The notes: generated by a model from the letters alone, not told the origin. 34,563 bases of DNA from Cellulosimicrobium composti (GCF_009711085.1 NZ_WMKA01000036.1:1-34563); one strand, 5' to 3'. Counted from the first letter of the stretch, positions 7,834 to 17,334 are shown. A program made the numbers and translations.

Positions 7834-9090
7834 GTGACCTCCACCGCGGACCAGCCCTCCCTCGCGCGCCGGCTCGGCACGACCGACGCCGTGGTCGTCG
7901 GGCTCGCGTCGATGGTCGGGGCAGGCGTGTTCTCCGCGTTCGCACCCGCCGCCGCGGCCGCGGGCACCGGCCTCCTCGTCGGGCTCGCCGTCGCGGCCGT
8001 CGTCGCGTACGCGAACGCGACGTCGTCGGCGCAGCTCGCGGCGCAGCACCCGACGTCGGGCGGCACGTACGTCTACGGGCGCGAGCACCTCGGGCCCTGG
8101 TGGGGCTACCTCGCCGGGTGGGGGTTCGTCGTCGGCAAGACGGCGAGCTGCGCGGCGATGGCGCTCGTGCTCGCCGCCTACGCGGCCCCGCCCGGGTGGG
8201 AGCGGCCCGTCGCCGCGGCGGCGGTCGTGCTGCTCACGGCCGTGGGGTACCGCGGCGTGACCCGCACGGCCCGCCTGGCGCGCGGGATCGTCGCCGTCGC
8301 GCTCGTGGCGATCGCGACGGCCGTCGTCGCGAGCCTCGCGGGGACCGCGCCGCGGTGGTCCGCGGCGCTCGACCCGGACGGCGCGCACGGCGGCTGGTAC
8401 GGCGTCCTCCAGGCCGCCGGGCTGCTGTTCTTCGCGTTCGCGGGGTACGCGCGCGTCGCGACGCTCGGTGAGGAGGTGCGCGACCCGCGCCGCACCATCC
8501 CGCGCGCGGTCGTGCTCTCGCTCGGGACGGTCGTCGTGCTCTACGCCGTCGTGGCGGTCACGCTCCTCGCCGTGCTCGGGCCCGCGCGGCTCGCCGCGTC
8601 CGCCGCACCGCTCGCCGACGCCGTCGCCGCCGGGTCGTGGACGTGGGCCGGGCCGGTCGTGAGCGTCGGCGCGGTGGCCGCGAGCGCCGGCGCGCTCCTC
8701 GCGCTCCTCGCGGGGGTGAGCCGCACCGGGCTCGCGATGGCCCGCACGGGCGACCTGCCCGCGTGGCTCGCGGCGGTGCACCCCGTGCACCGGGTGCCGC
8801 ACCGCGCCGAGCTCGCCGTCGGGGCGGTCGTGGTCGTGCTCGTGCTCACGACGGACCTGCGCGGCGCGATCGGGTTCTCGTCGTTCGGCGTGCTCGTCTA
8901 CTACCTCGTGGCGAACCTCTCGGCGCTGCGCCAGAGCGCCCCGCACCGCCGGTACCCCCGCGCGCTGCAGGCGCTGGGCGCCGTCGGCTGCGTCGCGCTC
9001 GTCGTGACGCTCCCGCTCGCGAGCGTCGTGGCGGGCGCGGTCGTGCTCGCCGTCGGCGTCGCGCTGCGGGCCGTCCGCGTCCGGTCCTGA
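7834..9090 (+). CDS. APC-superfamily amino-acid/amine permease
   Basis: 418 residues from a GTG at 7834; an in-frame GTG at 7828 is an alternative. A weak CACGCT box lies six bases before the 7834 start, and no ribosome-binding site is seen. About 11-12 hydrophobic segments are visible. The first helix region ([20 protein letters not shown]) carries the unwound Gly-rich TM1 motif typical of APC transporters, and a later segment reads [20 protein letters not shown], then [11 protein letters not shown], the conserved TM6-loop. It would be a secondary, probably proton-coupled, importer or exchanger of amino acids or amines. The substrate cannot be read from the sequence. It is divergent from dnaK and converges on the hydrolase gene with nine bases between the stops. 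A structured region precedes it (7664-7783). Confidence 0.88.
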   Translation: MTSTADQPSLARRLGTTDAVVVGLASMVGAGVFSAFAPAAAAAGTGLLVGLAVAAVVAYANATSSAQLAAQHPTSGGTYVYGREHLGPWWGYLAGWGFVVGKTASCAAMALVLAAYAAPPGWERPVAAAAVVLLTAVGYRGVTRTARLARGIVAVALVAIATAVVASLAGTAPRWSAALDPDGAHGGWYGVLQAAGLLFFAFAGYARVATLGEEVRDPRRTIPRAVVLSLGTVVVLYAVVAVTLLAVLGPARLAASAAPLADAVAAGSWTWAGPVVSVGAVAASAGALLALLAGVSRTGLAMARTGDLPAWLAAVHPVHRVPHRAELAVGAVVVVLVLTTDLRGAIGFSSFGVLVYYLVANLSALRQSAPHRRYPRALQALGAVGCVALVVTLPLASVVAGAVVLAVGVALRAVRVRS

Positions 9091-9099
9091 CCGCGCACG

Positions 9100-10005
9100 T
9101 CACGCGGCGCGCCGGAACCAGTCCACCGTGAGCGCGGCGACCTCCGCGGGGGCGTCGTCGGTGATGAAGTGCGCGGCGTCGTCGACCCACGCGAGCTCGA
9201 GGCGGTCGGCGTAGCGGTCCGGGTCGGGGCAGATGCGGTGCATGAGCTCCTCGGTCGTGGGCAGGTCCCGGCGGCCGTAGACGACGAGGGTCGGGACGGT
9301 GAGCCGCCGCGTGCGGTAGGCGCCGCGCATCATGCGAAGTGCCTCGGCCACGACCATGCGGCGCGTGAGCGGTCGCACCGCGGCGTCGACCTCGGTCCGG
9401 GCGAACGGCGCGAGGTGGGCCTCGACGGTCTCGCGCGACATCGGGCGGGCCGCGTACCGGGGCGAGAAGATCCCGCGCAGCGACGCTCCCCGGCGGTGCC
9501 AGATCAGGGGCGGCAGGTGCTCGAACGCCGGGGCGAGCCGCGGGGTGAACCGGAAGAACCCGGGCGGTACGGAGAGCTGTACGGCGGTGCGCACACGCTC
9601 GGGGTGGTCGTAGGTGAGCTGCATCGCGGTGATGACGCCCATGTCGTGGGACACGAGGTGGGCACGCTCGACGCCGAGCGCGTCGAGGAGGGCGAGCAGG
9701 TCGTGCAGGCGGGTCTCGCGGTCGATCCGCGGGTCGTCGGCCGTGGTCCAGCCCGCACCCCGCAGGTCCGGGCACAGGACGCGGTAGCCGGCGGCCGCGA
9801 CGGCGGGCGCGACCTCGTGCCACTGCCACCAGTGCTCGGGGAACCCGTGCAGCATGACGACGGGGTCCCCCGTGCCGATGCTCGCGACGTGGGTACGCAG
9901 GCCGGGCGTCTCGACGAGGTCGTGGGCGAAGCCGGGGGCGTCGGGAAGCGGGGGCGACCAGCCCTCGACGTGGCCGGGGCGGGTGGTGGGCTGCGGCGTA
10001 GTCAT
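9100..10005 (-). CDS. Alpha/beta hydrolase, epoxide-hydrolase/dehalogenase-like
   Basis: 301 residues from the ATG at 10005, preceded by GAAGGAG at five bases' spacing. The oxyanion loop is VVMLHGFPEHWWQW (HGFPE type). The nucleophile elbow is LVSHDMGVIT, with Asp as the nucleophile, as in soluble epoxide hydrolases and haloalkane dehalogenases. The catalytic His lies in WVDDAAHFITDDAP. There is a helical cap region around 140-210 (FFRFTPRLAPAFEHLPPLIW). No signal peptide. It probably hydrolyses an epoxide or related xenobiotic or metabolite through an alkyl-enzyme ester. It is divergent from a TetR regulator with a perfect palindrome between them, so it is probably TetR-repressed and ligand-induced. 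It cannot be separated from dehalogenases by reading alone. Confidence 0.9.
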   Translation of the reverse strand: MTTPQPTTRPGHVEGWSPPLPDAPGFAHDLVETPGLRTHVASIGTGDPVVMLHGFPEHWWQWHEVAPAVAAAGYRVLCPDLRGAGWTTADDPRIDRETRLHDLLALLDALGVERAHLVSHDMGVITAMQLTYDHPERVRTAVQLSVPPGFFRFTPRLAPAFEHLPPLIWHRRGASLRGIFSPRYAARPMSRETVEAHLAPFARTEVDAAVRPLTRRMVVAEALRMMRGAYRTRRLTVPTLVVYGRRDLPTTEELMHRICPDPDRYADRLELAWVDDAAHFITDDAPAEVAALTVDWFRRAA

Positions 10006-10028
10006 GGCGACTCCTTCGTGCGACCGGA

Positions 10029-10046
10029 CTACTATGTTCATAGTAG
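10029..10046. promoter_or_regulatory. Palindromic operator between hydrolase and TetR genes
   Basis: CTACTATG-TT-CATAGTAG is a perfect 8-bp inverted repeat with a two-base spacer. Each arm contains TACTAT, a good -10 hexamer, one per strand, so one bound TetR dimer could silence both divergent genes. Confidence 0.85.
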
Positions 10047-10067
10047 AACTGGCGGGAAGGGGTGTCC

Positions 10068-10622
10068 ATGGCCGCGGCCACACGGGAGCGAGCGCTCGAC
10101 GCGGCGGTGGAGGTGCTCGGCAGGGACGGCGTGCGCGCGCTGAGCCACGCCCGGGTCGACCGGCGCGCCGGCCTCCCGCCGGGGTCGACGTCGAACTGGT
10201 TCCGCACGCGCCGCGCCCTGCTCGCCGGGGTCGGCGACTGGATCGCCGAGCGCGAGCGAGCCGACTTCGACCCGGGGTCGATGCCGGAGATGACCGGCGT
10301 CGACGCGCTGGTCGACGGCCTGTGCGCCATGACCGAGGCGCAGGCGGGGCCGTTCGCCACGCGCACCCGGGCGCGCTACGCGCTCTTCCTCGAGCTCGCG
10401 GACGACGCCGAGCTCGGCGCGCCCCTGCGGCAGCAGCGCCGCGCGTTCGAGCGCTGGACCGAGCGGATCGTCGCCGACGCCGGCATCCCCGACCCCGTGC
10501 CGGCGACCCGCGCCCTCATGGCGCTGTGCGACGGGCTGCTCCTGCACCGCCTCACCGTCGACCCCGGTCTCGACCTGCGCCCCGCGATCGAGCGCGCGGT
10601 GCACGACCTCGCGCGGTCGTGA
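10068..10622 (+). CDS. TetR-family transcriptional regulator
   Basis: 184 residues from the ATG at 10068; GGGAAGG lies seven bases upstream. The in-frame GTG at 10062 is too close to that site. The N-terminal TetR DNA-binding domain covers ~1-50 (ATRERALDAAVEVLGRDGVRALS, then HARVDRRAGLPPGSTSNWFRTRRALLAGV). The rest is an all-helical ligand-binding domain of usual size (RARYALFLELADDAELGAPL). It is divergent from the alpha/beta hydrolase, with a perfect 18-bp palindrome at 10029-10046. I infer an autorepressor that also represses the hydrolase and is released by a substrate-like compound. It converges on aspA. Confidence 0.95.
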   Translation: MAAATRERALDAAVEVLGRDGVRALSHARVDRRAGLPPGSTSNWFRTRRALLAGVGDWIAERERADFDPGSMPEMTGVDALVDGLCAMTEAQAGPFATRTRARYALFLELADDAELGAPLRQQRRAFERWTERIVADAGIPDPVPATRALMALCDGLLLHRLTVDPGLDLRPAIERAVHDLARS

Positions 10623-10662
10623 GCACGGTCCTGGGCGGGGTCGTGGGCGGAGCCGACGGCGG

Positions 10663-12195
10663 TCAGTCCTCCTCGGGCTCCGGGTCGGACGGCGCGCCCG
10701 TCGCGTCGTCCGACTCGACGACGCGCGAGGACTCGCCCTCCTCGCCGCGCGGCGGCAGGCCGCGCTCGTCGGGGTCGTAGTAGCGGCCGGTGTAGCGGGG
10801 GCGCAGGAAGTTCTCGGTCGTCAGCACGGCGTCGACCTCCTCGGCCGTGAGCAGGCCGCGCGCGACGACGACGTCGCGCACCGACTTCCCGGTCCGGGCC
10901 GCCTCCGCGCCCACGAGGTCGCCGTTGCGGTGGCCGATGATCTCGTTGAGGTAGGTGACGATCCCGATCGAGTCGAGCACGTGCCGGCGGCACACCTCGA
11001 CGTTCGCGGTGATGCCGGTGACGCACGTGGTGCGCAGCGCGACGCACGCCTGCGTGAGCAGGTGCAGGGACTCGAACATGGCCTGCGCGAGCACCGGCTC
11101 CATGACGTTGAGCTGGAGCTGCCCTGCCTCGGCGGCGTGGGTGATGGTCACGTCGTTGCCCATGACCTTGAAGCACACCTGGTTGACGACCTCGGGGATC
11201 ACGGGGTTGACCTTGGCGGGCATGATCGACGACCCGGCCTGGAGCTCGGGAAGGTTGATCTCGCCGAGCCCCGCGCGCGGGCCGGACGAGAGCAGGCGCA
11301 GGTCGTTGCAGATCTTGGACAGCTTCGCGGCGAGGCGCTTGAGCGCCGAGTGCACCGCGAGGTATGCCCCGTTGTCGTACGTCGCCTCGACGAGGTTCTC
11401 CGCCGGCACGGTCGGCAGGCCGCTCACCTCGGCGAGGCGGCGGGTCGCGACCTTGGGGTAGCCGGGCGGGGTGTTGAGGCCGGTGCCGATCGCGGTCGCG
11501 CCGAGGTTGACCTCGAGCAGGAGGTCGCTCGCGACCTGGAGGCGGCGGTCCTCCTCGCCGACGTTCACGGCGAAGCCCGCGAACTCCTGGCCGAGGCTCA
11601 TGGGCACGGCGTCCTGGAGCTGTGTGCGGCCCATCTTCAGCACGTCCGCGAACTCGGACGCCTTCTCGTCGAACGCGCGCTCCAGGCGCCGCACCTCGTC
11701 CTGGAGGCGGCCCACGAGCTCGTGCACCGCGAGGCGCAGCCCCGTCGGATAGGCGTCGTTGGTCGACTGCGAGCGGTTGACGTGGTCGTTCGGGTTGATG
11801 ACGTCGTAGCGGCCCTTGGCGAAGCCCGCGAGCTCGAGCGCGAGGTTGGCGACGACCTCGTTGGTGTTCATGTTGACGCTCGTGCCCGCGCCGCCCTGGA
11901 ACACGTCCACGGGGAACTGGTCGAGGCACCGGCCGTGCACGAGGATCTCGTCGCACGCGGCGACGATGGCGTCGGCGACGTCGCGCTGGATCGTGCGCAG
12001 CTCGCGGTTCGCCAGCGCGGACGCCTTCTTGACCATGACCATCCCGCGGACCATCTCCGGGACGTCGCTGATCGTCGTCCCGGAGATGCGGAAGTTCTCG
12101 ACGGCGCGAACCGTGTGGATGCCGTAGTAGGCGTCCGCGGGGACCTCCTTCGACCCCAGGAGATCCACCTCGGTCCGCGTCCGTTCGCTCGACAT
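10663..12195 (-). CDS. aspA: Aspartate ammonia-lyase (aspartase)
   Basis: 510 residues. It catalyses L-aspartate to fumarate plus ammonia. The fumarase/aspartase signature [15 protein letters not shown] is intact near residue 330. Other conserved blocks are present: [37 protein letters not shown], and [13 protein letters not shown]. The Asp-type spacing ([14 protein letters not shown]) favours aspartase over fumarase C. The C-terminus has an acidic extension of ~30 residues ([15 protein letters not shown]) with no obvious role. TACCGT at 12202-12207 is six bases before the ATG, suggesting its own leaderless promoter although it lies 48 bases downstream of the GH43 gene on the same strand. A hairpin (12198-12222) overlaps that -10. 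Confidence 0.96.
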   Translation of the reverse strand: MSSERTRTEVDLLGSKEVPADAYYGIHTVRAVENFRISGTTISDVPEMVRGMVMVKKASALANRELRTIQRDVADAIVAACDEILVHGRCLDQFPVDVFQGGAGTSVNMNTNEVVANLALELAGFAKGRYDVINPNDHVNRSQSTNDAYPTGLRLAVHELVGRLQDEVRRLERAFDEKASEFADVLKMGRTQLQDAVPMSLGQEFAGFAVNVGEEDRRLQVASDLLLEVNLGATAIGTGLNTPPGYPKVATRRLAEVSGLPTVPAENLVEATYDNGAYLAVHSALKRLAAKLSKICNDLRLLSSGPRAGLGEINLPELQAGSSIMPAKVNPVIPEVVNQVCFKVMGNDVTITHAAEAGQLQLNVMEPVLAQAMFESLHLLTQACVALRTTCVTGITANVEVCRRHVLDSIGIVTYLNEIIGHRNGDLVGAEAARTGKSVRDVVVARGLLTAEEVDAVLTTENFLRPRYTGRYYDPDERGLPPRGEEGESSRVVESDDATGAPSDPEPEED

Positions 12196-12197
12196 GC

Positions 12198-12222
12198 CCC
12201 GACGGTATCCCCGTCCGTCGGG
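12198..12222 (-). terminator. Hairpin between the GH43 gene and aspA
   Basis: Arms CCCGACGG (12198-12205) and CCGTCGGG (12215-12222) with a nine-base loop. It follows the GH43 stop and includes the aspA -10 hexamer TACCGT (minus strand, 12202-12207). It may end the GH43 transcript or serve as an operator for aspA. Confidence 0.45.
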
Positions 12223-12243
12223 CCCGCACGCGCGGAGGGCGGG

Positions 12244-13836
12244 TCAGCCCACCGGCTCGTAGGCGAACCGGTCCACGCGCACGACGGACGTCGTCGGGCG
12301 CCCCTCGCTCGTGGCGTGCACGCCGAGCCACAGCCCGAGGAACCCGCCCGCGGCGGCGCTGTCGAGCGCGCGGCCGTCCACGGTCGCGAGCGTGCCGACC
12401 GGGCCGCCGGGCTCGCCGCCCGCCGGACCGGCGACGAGGGCGTACTCCTGGCCGCGCACGCGCAGCCCGAGCGTCACCGGGTCCCCGGGCGCCGCGTCGA
12501 GCGTCGCCGTGCCGACGACCTCGTCGGAGCCGCCGCGGCGGTGCACGGCGACGACGCGCCGCGACCCGCCCGGGCCGCCGTCGACGAGGAGCCGCACGTG
12601 GTCGTCCTCGGACTGCCGCACGACGACGCCCGCCCGCTCCCCCTCGACCTGCGGCACGCGCAGCGTGACGGTCACGTCGACGTCGCGGTGCTGCTGGCGC
12701 ACCCCGAGGAACGCGGGCGCGCCCGGCTCGGCGAGCGTCGTCGGGCGCACCGCGAGGTCCCAGCCCTCGCCGGCGGGCGTCGCGACGTCGCGCGGCAGGG
12801 CGCGCACGCCGGTCCACCGCGGGTCGTCCGGGCCCACGACGCCGCTCGCCCCGCCCTGGACCGCCGTCCGGGGCGCCGCGGCCGCGAACGGGACCTCGAC
12901 GGCGTCGGGCACGCGGCCCTCCCCGGGGGCGAGGACCGGCCAGCCGTCCTCCCACGCCACGGGCACGAGGAACGTCTCGCGGCCGAGCGGGTAGTGGTAG
13001 CCGCCGTAGGTCCGCATGGCGAGCAGCACGGCCCACCACGACCCGTCGGGTGCCTCGACGAGGTCGGCGTGACCCACGCCGACGACGTCCACGCCGCGCC
13101 CGAGGTGGCGGTGCGTGAGCACGGGGTTGGCCTTGTTCCCCTCGTACGGCCCGGTCACGGACGACGCGCGCGCGACCGACACCGCGTGGTGGAAGTCCGT
13201 GCCGCCCTCGGCCGCGAGCAGGTAGTACGTGCCGTCGACCTTGTACAGGTGCGGGCCCTCGGCCCACACGGCGCCGCGCACGGCCCCCGTCCACACGACG
13301 TGCTCCGGACCGACGAGCGTGCACGTCGCGGGGTCGAGCTCGCGCACCCACACCTCGGTCTGGTGGAACCACTCCGGCTCGGGCGCGAGGCGCGTGCCGT
13401 GCAGCCACACGCGGCCGTCGTCGTCGAAGAAGATCGACGGGTCGATCCCCGCGACGCGCGCCCCGTCCTCGTCGCGCAGCCACACCGGGTCGGACCACGG
13501 GCCGGCCGGGTCCGTCGCCGTCATGACGAAGTTGCCGCCGCGCGCGTCGTCGTCCGGGTCCACGAGCGTGCACACGAGCCAGAACGTGCCGTCGTGGTGG
13601 CGCAGCGTCGGGGCGAACAGCCCGCCCGACGACCGGATGCCGTCGTAGTCGAGCTGCCCCGACCGGTCGACGACGTCGCCCACGTGCTCCCACGTCGCGA
13701 GGTCGCGGCTGCGCAGCACCGGCAGCCCCGGCAGGTACTCGAACGTGGAGGTGACGAGGTAGAAGTCGTCGCCCACGCGGCAGATCGACGGGTCGGGGAA
13801 GCAGCCCGGCAGGACCGGGTTCTCGACCCGCGTCAC
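12244..13836 (-). CDS. GH43 beta-xylosidase/alpha-L-arabinofuranosidase, cytoplasmic
   Basis: 530 residues from a GTG at 13836 that overlaps the GH3 stop as GTGA, so translation is probably coupled. The N-terminal five-bladed propeller of GH43 spans ~1-310. The general base is Asp15 in NPVLPGCFPDPSI; the pKa-modulating Asp is near 131 in AGIDPSIFFDDDG; the general acid Glu is near 193 in VWAEGPHLYKVDG. The C-terminal ~200 residues form the beta-sandwich domain seen in GH43 beta-xylosidases (HRDVDVTVTLRVPQVEGERA to the end). Length and layout match the two-domain xylosidase group. There is no signal peptide, so it acts on imported xylo- or arabino-oligosaccharides. Linkage specificity cannot be assigned by eye. 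Confidence 0.93.
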   Translation of the reverse strand: MTRVENPVLPGCFPDPSICRVGDDFYLVTSTFEYLPGLPVLRSRDLATWEHVGDVVDRSGQLDYDGIRSSGGLFAPTLRHHDGTFWLVCTLVDPDDDARGGNFVMTATDPAGPWSDPVWLRDEDGARVAGIDPSIFFDDDGRVWLHGTRLAPEPEWFHQTEVWVRELDPATCTLVGPEHVVWTGAVRGAVWAEGPHLYKVDGTYYLLAAEGGTDFHHAVSVARASSVTGPYEGNKANPVLTHRHLGRGVDVVGVGHADLVEAPDGSWWAVLLAMRTYGGYHYPLGRETFLVPVAWEDGWPVLAPGEGRVPDAVEVPFAAAAPRTAVQGGASGVVGPDDPRWTGVRALPRDVATPAGEGWDLAVRPTTLAEPGAPAFLGVRQQHRDVDVTVTLRVPQVEGERAGVVVRQSEDDHVRLLVDGGPGGSRRVVAVHRRGGSDEVVGTATLDAAPGDPVTLGLRVRGQEYALVAGPAGGEPGGPVGTLATVDGRALDSAAAGGFLGLWLGVHATSEGRPTTSVVRVDRFAYEPVG

Positions 13837-16361
13837 GCGCGCTCCCCCGCGTCGGCGAGCGCGGAGACCTCGACGGCGACGATCCGCTCGTCCGCGGCGC
13901 CCACCTCGTGCACGGGCCCCGTGACGGCGAGCGTCGCGCGCGGCGTCGCCGCGCCGGGAACGACCCGGCGCTGCGCGGGCGCGGACTCGTTGACGATCGC
14001 GCCGCCCGTCGTCGACCCGAGGTCGTCCGTGGCGGGCGCGGCGTCCACCGCGCCCGCGTGCGCGCCGACCCAGACCTGCACGTCGCCCGGCTCGACCACG
14101 CGCACGAGGCGACGGTCGGTGAACGCGAGGCGCGTCGTCGGGACGCGGAACGTCACGCGCCGCGACTCGCCCGGGGCGAGCTCGACGCGCGCGTACCCGA
14201 GGAGCTGGGCGACGGGCCGCGGCACGGAGCCGGCGACGTCGCGCGCGTAGAGCTGCACGACGTCCGTCCCCGCGACGTCGCCCGTGTTCGTCACGGTGAC
14301 CGCCGCGGCGAACGTCCCGCCCGCGGCCACGCGCGCGTCGACCTCGAGGTCCGCGTACGCGAACCGCGTGTACGACAGGCCGAACCCGAACGGGCGCACG
14401 GGCGTCGGGTCGGCCGACGTGACGTCGGACGGACCGCCGAGCACCGGCTGCAGGTAGGAGTACGGCTGCGCACCGGCCGCGCGCGGGAGCGTCACGGGCA
14501 GGCGGCCCGAGGGGTTGACCGCGCCGAGGAGCACGTCCGCGACCGCGCGGCCGCCCTCCTCGCCCGGGAAGAAGCCCTGCAGGACGGCGGCGGGCCGGGC
14601 CGGCGCGGCGCCGTCCTCGATCGCCCAGCCGATCGCGTACGGGCGGCCCGTGAGGAGCACGAGGACCACGGGCGTGCCCGTCGCGACGACCTCCTCGACG
14701 AGGCGCCGCTGCACCCCGGGGAGCTCGAGCGACTCGACGTCGTTGCCCTCGCCCACGGTGCCGCGGCCGAACAGACCCGCCTCGTCGCCCACGACGACGA
14801 CCGCGACGTCCGCGCCCCGCGCGGCGTCGACCGCCGCGGGGATGCCCAAGACGTCGTCGCCGTCGACCGCGCACCCGACCGCGTGCGTGACCTCGGTGCC
14901 CGCGCCGGCGAGCGCGTCGCGCAGCGACTCCAGCACCGTGGGCAGCTCGATGCCCGCCGGGGTGCCCGGGTGGTGCGCGAGCACGTGGTTGACGAACGAG
15001 TAGCAGCCCATGAGCGCCTCGGACGAGTCCGCGTTGGGCCCGACGACGGCGATCCGCCGCGGGGCGCCCGCCGCGCCGTCCGCGCGGGGCCGCACGAGCG
15101 GGAGGACGCCGTCGTTCGCGAGCAGCACGAGCGACTCCTGCGCCAGGCGGCGGGCCGTGGCGCGCTGGCGCGGGGTGTCGAGCTCGATCCGCGCGGGCGG
15201 CTCGTCGGCGTACGCGTCCGGGTCGAGCAGCCCGAGCTCCTCCTTCTGGCCGAGCAGGCGCAGCACCGCGCGGTCGACCCACGCCTCGTCGAGCGCGCCC
15301 GAGCGCACGCGCTCGGCGAGCGGCTCGAGGTACGCGTCGCCCGTGGGCAGCTCGACGTCGAGCCCGGCCTGCAGGGCCTGGGCGGCGGCCTCGCCGCGGT
15401 CCGCCGCGACACGCTGCATCACCTCGAGGAACGCGACGCCGAAGTAGTCCGCGACGACGACGCCGTCGAAGCCCCACCGCTCGCGCAGCACCTCGGTGAG
15501 GTACTCCTCGCTCGCGTGCAGCGGGATGCCGTCGATGTCGACGTACGACGCCATGACCGACCGGGCGCCGCCGTCGCGCACGGCCATCTCGAACGGCGGG
15601 AGGTAGACGTCCGCGACCTCGCGCGGGCCTGCGCTCACGGGCGCGTGGTTGCGGCCCGCGTGCGAGCCGGAGTACGCGACGAAGTGCTTGAGCGTCGCGT
15701 GCACGCCCGCGTCCTGCAGGCCGCGCACGTACGCGGTGCCGACCGTCCCCACGAGGTACGGGTCCTCGCCGACGCACTCGTCGACGCGGCCCCAGCGCGG
15801 GTCGCGCACCACGTCGAGCACGGGCGCGAGGCCCTGGTGCACGCCGAGCGCGCGCATCGACTCCCCGACCTCGCGCGCCATCTCCTCGACGAGCTCCGGG
15901 TCGAACGACGCGCCCCACGCGAGCGGCGTCGGGTACGTCGCGGCCTGCCACGCGGCGAGCCCGGTGAGGCACTCCTCGTGCACGATCGCGGGGATCCCGA
16001 GGCGCGTCTCGCGCTGCAGCCGGCGCTGCTCCGCCCACAGCCACGCCGCGCGCTCCGCCGGGTCCACGGGCCGCGTGCCGTAGACGCGCGTGTAGTGCCC
16101 CATCCCGTGCCGCGTGATCTCGGCGAGCCTGCCGCCGTCCTGCTGGCCCGCCGTCATCTCCGACTGCATCGGCGCGACGGTGCCGTTCTGGTCGAGCCAG
16201 TAGCCGACGAGCTGCGCGAGCTTCTCCTCGAGGGTCATGCGGGCGTGGAGCGCGCGCACGCGCTCCGAGACCGTGGGCTGCTGCGGCGGGACGACGCGCG
16301 GCGCGCGCGCCTCGGGGGCGCCGGTGGGTGCCGTCGGGACGGCAGGGACGACGTCGGTCAC
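13833..16361 (-). CDS. GH3 beta-glucosidase/beta-xylosidase, cytoplasmic
   Basis: 842 residues from a GTG at 16361, preceded by GAAGGAGAA. GH3 domains in order: an (alpha/beta)8 barrel with GVHQGLAPVLDVVRDPRWGR, then VECVGEDPYLVGTVG-like DECVGEDPYL, then TLKHFVAYSGSHAGRNH (the KH motif), with the nucleophile Asp near 303 in FDGVVVADYFGVAF; a second alpha/beta sandwich (RIAVVGPNADSSEALMGCYS); and a C-terminal FnIII-like domain (FGFGLSYTRFAYADLEV). A further C-terminal segment of ~100 residues follows. No signal peptide, so it is cytoplasmic. It probably removes terminal beta-linked glucose or xylose from oligosaccharides brought in by the adjacent ABC importer. It overlaps GH43 by GTGA and is separated from the permease gene by a strong hairpin. 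Confidence 0.95.
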   Translation of the reverse strand: MTDVVPAVPTAPTGAPEARAPRVVPPQQPTVSERVRALHARMTLEEKLAQLVGYWLDQNGTVAPMQSEMTAGQQDGGRLAEITRHGMGHYTRVYGTRPVDPAERAAWLWAEQRRLQRETRLGIPAIVHEECLTGLAAWQAATYPTPLAWGASFDPELVEEMAREVGESMRALGVHQGLAPVLDVVRDPRWGRVDECVGEDPYLVGTVGTAYVRGLQDAGVHATLKHFVAYSGSHAGRNHAPVSAGPREVADVYLPPFEMAVRDGGARSVMASYVDIDGIPLHASEEYLTEVLRERWGFDGVVVADYFGVAFLEVMQRVAADRGEAAAQALQAGLDVELPTGDAYLEPLAERVRSGALDEAWVDRAVLRLLGQKEELGLLDPDAYADEPPARIELDTPRQRATARRLAQESLVLLANDGVLPLVRPRADGAAGAPRRIAVVGPNADSSEALMGCYSFVNHVLAHHPGTPAGIELPTVLESLRDALAGAGTEVTHAVGCAVDGDDVLGIPAAVDAARGADVAVVVVGDEAGLFGRGTVGEGNDVESLELPGVQRRLVEEVVATGTPVVLVLLTGRPYAIGWAIEDGAAPARPAAVLQGFFPGEEGGRAVADVLLGAVNPSGRLPVTLPRAAGAQPYSYLQPVLGGPSDVTSADPTPVRPFGFGLSYTRFAYADLEVDARVAAGGTFAAAVTVTNTGDVAGTDVVQLYARDVAGSVPRPVAQLLGYARVELAPGESRRVTFRVPTTRLAFTDRRLVRVVEPGDVQVWVGAHAGAVDAAPATDDLGSTTGGAIVNESAPAQRRVVPGAATPRATLAVTGPVHEVGAADERIVAVEVSALADAGERA

Positions 16362-16385
16362 GGGACCGTTCTCCTTCGATGGGTG

Positions 16386-16418
16386 GCCCTGCCCCGCGCG
16401 CGGGGCGCGGGGCAGGGC
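16386..16418 (-). terminator. 14-bp perfect hairpin between the ABC permease and GH3 genes
   Basis: Arms 16386-16399 and 16405-16418 are perfectly complementary with a five-base loop, lying 22 bases after the permease stop and just upstream of the GH3 ribosome-binding site. No T-tract follows. It could be a partial terminator or mRNA-stabilising structure that gives the transporter and hydrolase genes different levels. Confidence 0.75.
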
Positions 16419-16440
16419 GGGTGCGCGGACGGGCGGGCGG

Positions 16441-17334
16441 TCAGCCCTTCACGGCCCCGGTGAGGCCGCCGACGATGCGCCGCTCGAACAGCGAGAAGAA
16501 GACGAGCGCGGGGATCATCGACAGGGACGTGAAGGCGAGCACGCGGGCCGTGTCCACCGAGTACTGCGACGCGAACGCCTGCACGCCCAGCGGGAGCGTG
16601 TACGACGTCTCGTCGTTGAGGATGAAGAGCGGGAGCATGTAGCTGTTCCAGCTCGCGACGAACGCGAGGATCCCCACGGTGATGACGCCCGGCAGGGACA
16701 GCGGCACGACCATGCGGAAGAAGAAGCCGAGCCGGCTCGCGCCGTCGATGGACGCCGCCTCCTCGATCTCGCGCGGGATCGCGCGCAGGAACGGCACGAG
16801 GATGATCACGGTCGTCGGGAGGGCGAACGCGATCTGCGGGAGCACGAGCCCGCCGACCGTGTTCATGAGGCCGAGCGTGCGGATCATGATGTACAGCGGC
16901 GTGATCGCGACCGTCATGGGGAACATGAGGCCCGCGGCGAACAGCGCGTACAGCGCGCCACGGCCCGCGAACGAGTACCGCGCGATGACGTAGCTCGCCA
17001 TGAGTCCGAGCACGACGACGCCGAGCGTCGTCAGGAGCGCCGCGACGACCGAGTTCCCGAGCTGCTGCCAGAACAGCGAGCTCGTCATGACCTCGACGTA
17101 GTTGACGACCTGCCACGGGTCGGGCAGTCCCGACGGGTCGGCGGTGATCTGCGCGTTCGTGCGGAACCCGCCGATCACGATGTACGCGATCGGGGCGAGG
17201 CACACGCCCACGAGGAGCCACGCGACGACGTACGTGAGCGGCCCGCCCCGGCCGATGCCGGAGCCGCGCGGCTCCTTGGGGGCCTTGACGCCGGGTGCGC
17301 GCTCGGGTGCGGGTGCGGCGGTGACGGTGGCCAT
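16441..17334 (-). CDS. Carbohydrate ABC transporter permease (MalG type)
   Basis: 297 residues from the ATG at 17334, which overlaps the upstream permease stop by one base (TGATG). Six membrane segments are visible, starting with LTYVVAWLLVGVCLAPIAYI. The EAA loop that contacts the ATPase is clear (EEAASIDGASRLGFFFRMVV, followed by PLSLPGV). This is the second inner-membrane subunit of a CUT1-type sugar importer. No ATP-binding gene is present nearby; in actinobacteria such importers commonly share a multitask ATPase (MsiK-like) encoded elsewhere. It is followed by a hairpin and the GH3 gene. Confidence 0.96.
   Translation of the reverse strand: MATVTAAPAPERAPGVKAPKEPRGSGIGRGGPLTYVVAWLLVGVCLAPIAYIVIGGFRTNAQITADPSGLPDPWQVVNYVEVMTSSLFWQQLGNSVVAALLTTLGVVVLGLMASYVIARYSFAGRGALYALFAAGLMFPMTVAITPLYIMIRTLGLMNTVGGLVLPQIAFALPTTVIILVPFLRAIPREIEEAASIDGASRLGFFFRMVVPLSLPGVITVGILAFVASWNSYMLPLFILNDETSYTLPLGVQAFASQYSVDTARVLAFTSLSMIPALVFFSLFERRIVGGLTGAVKG

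Noticed and set aside
12195-13836. aspA as a functional member of the oligosaccharide operon
   Set aside because: It has a likely promoter of its own and no metabolic link to glycoside hydrolysis.
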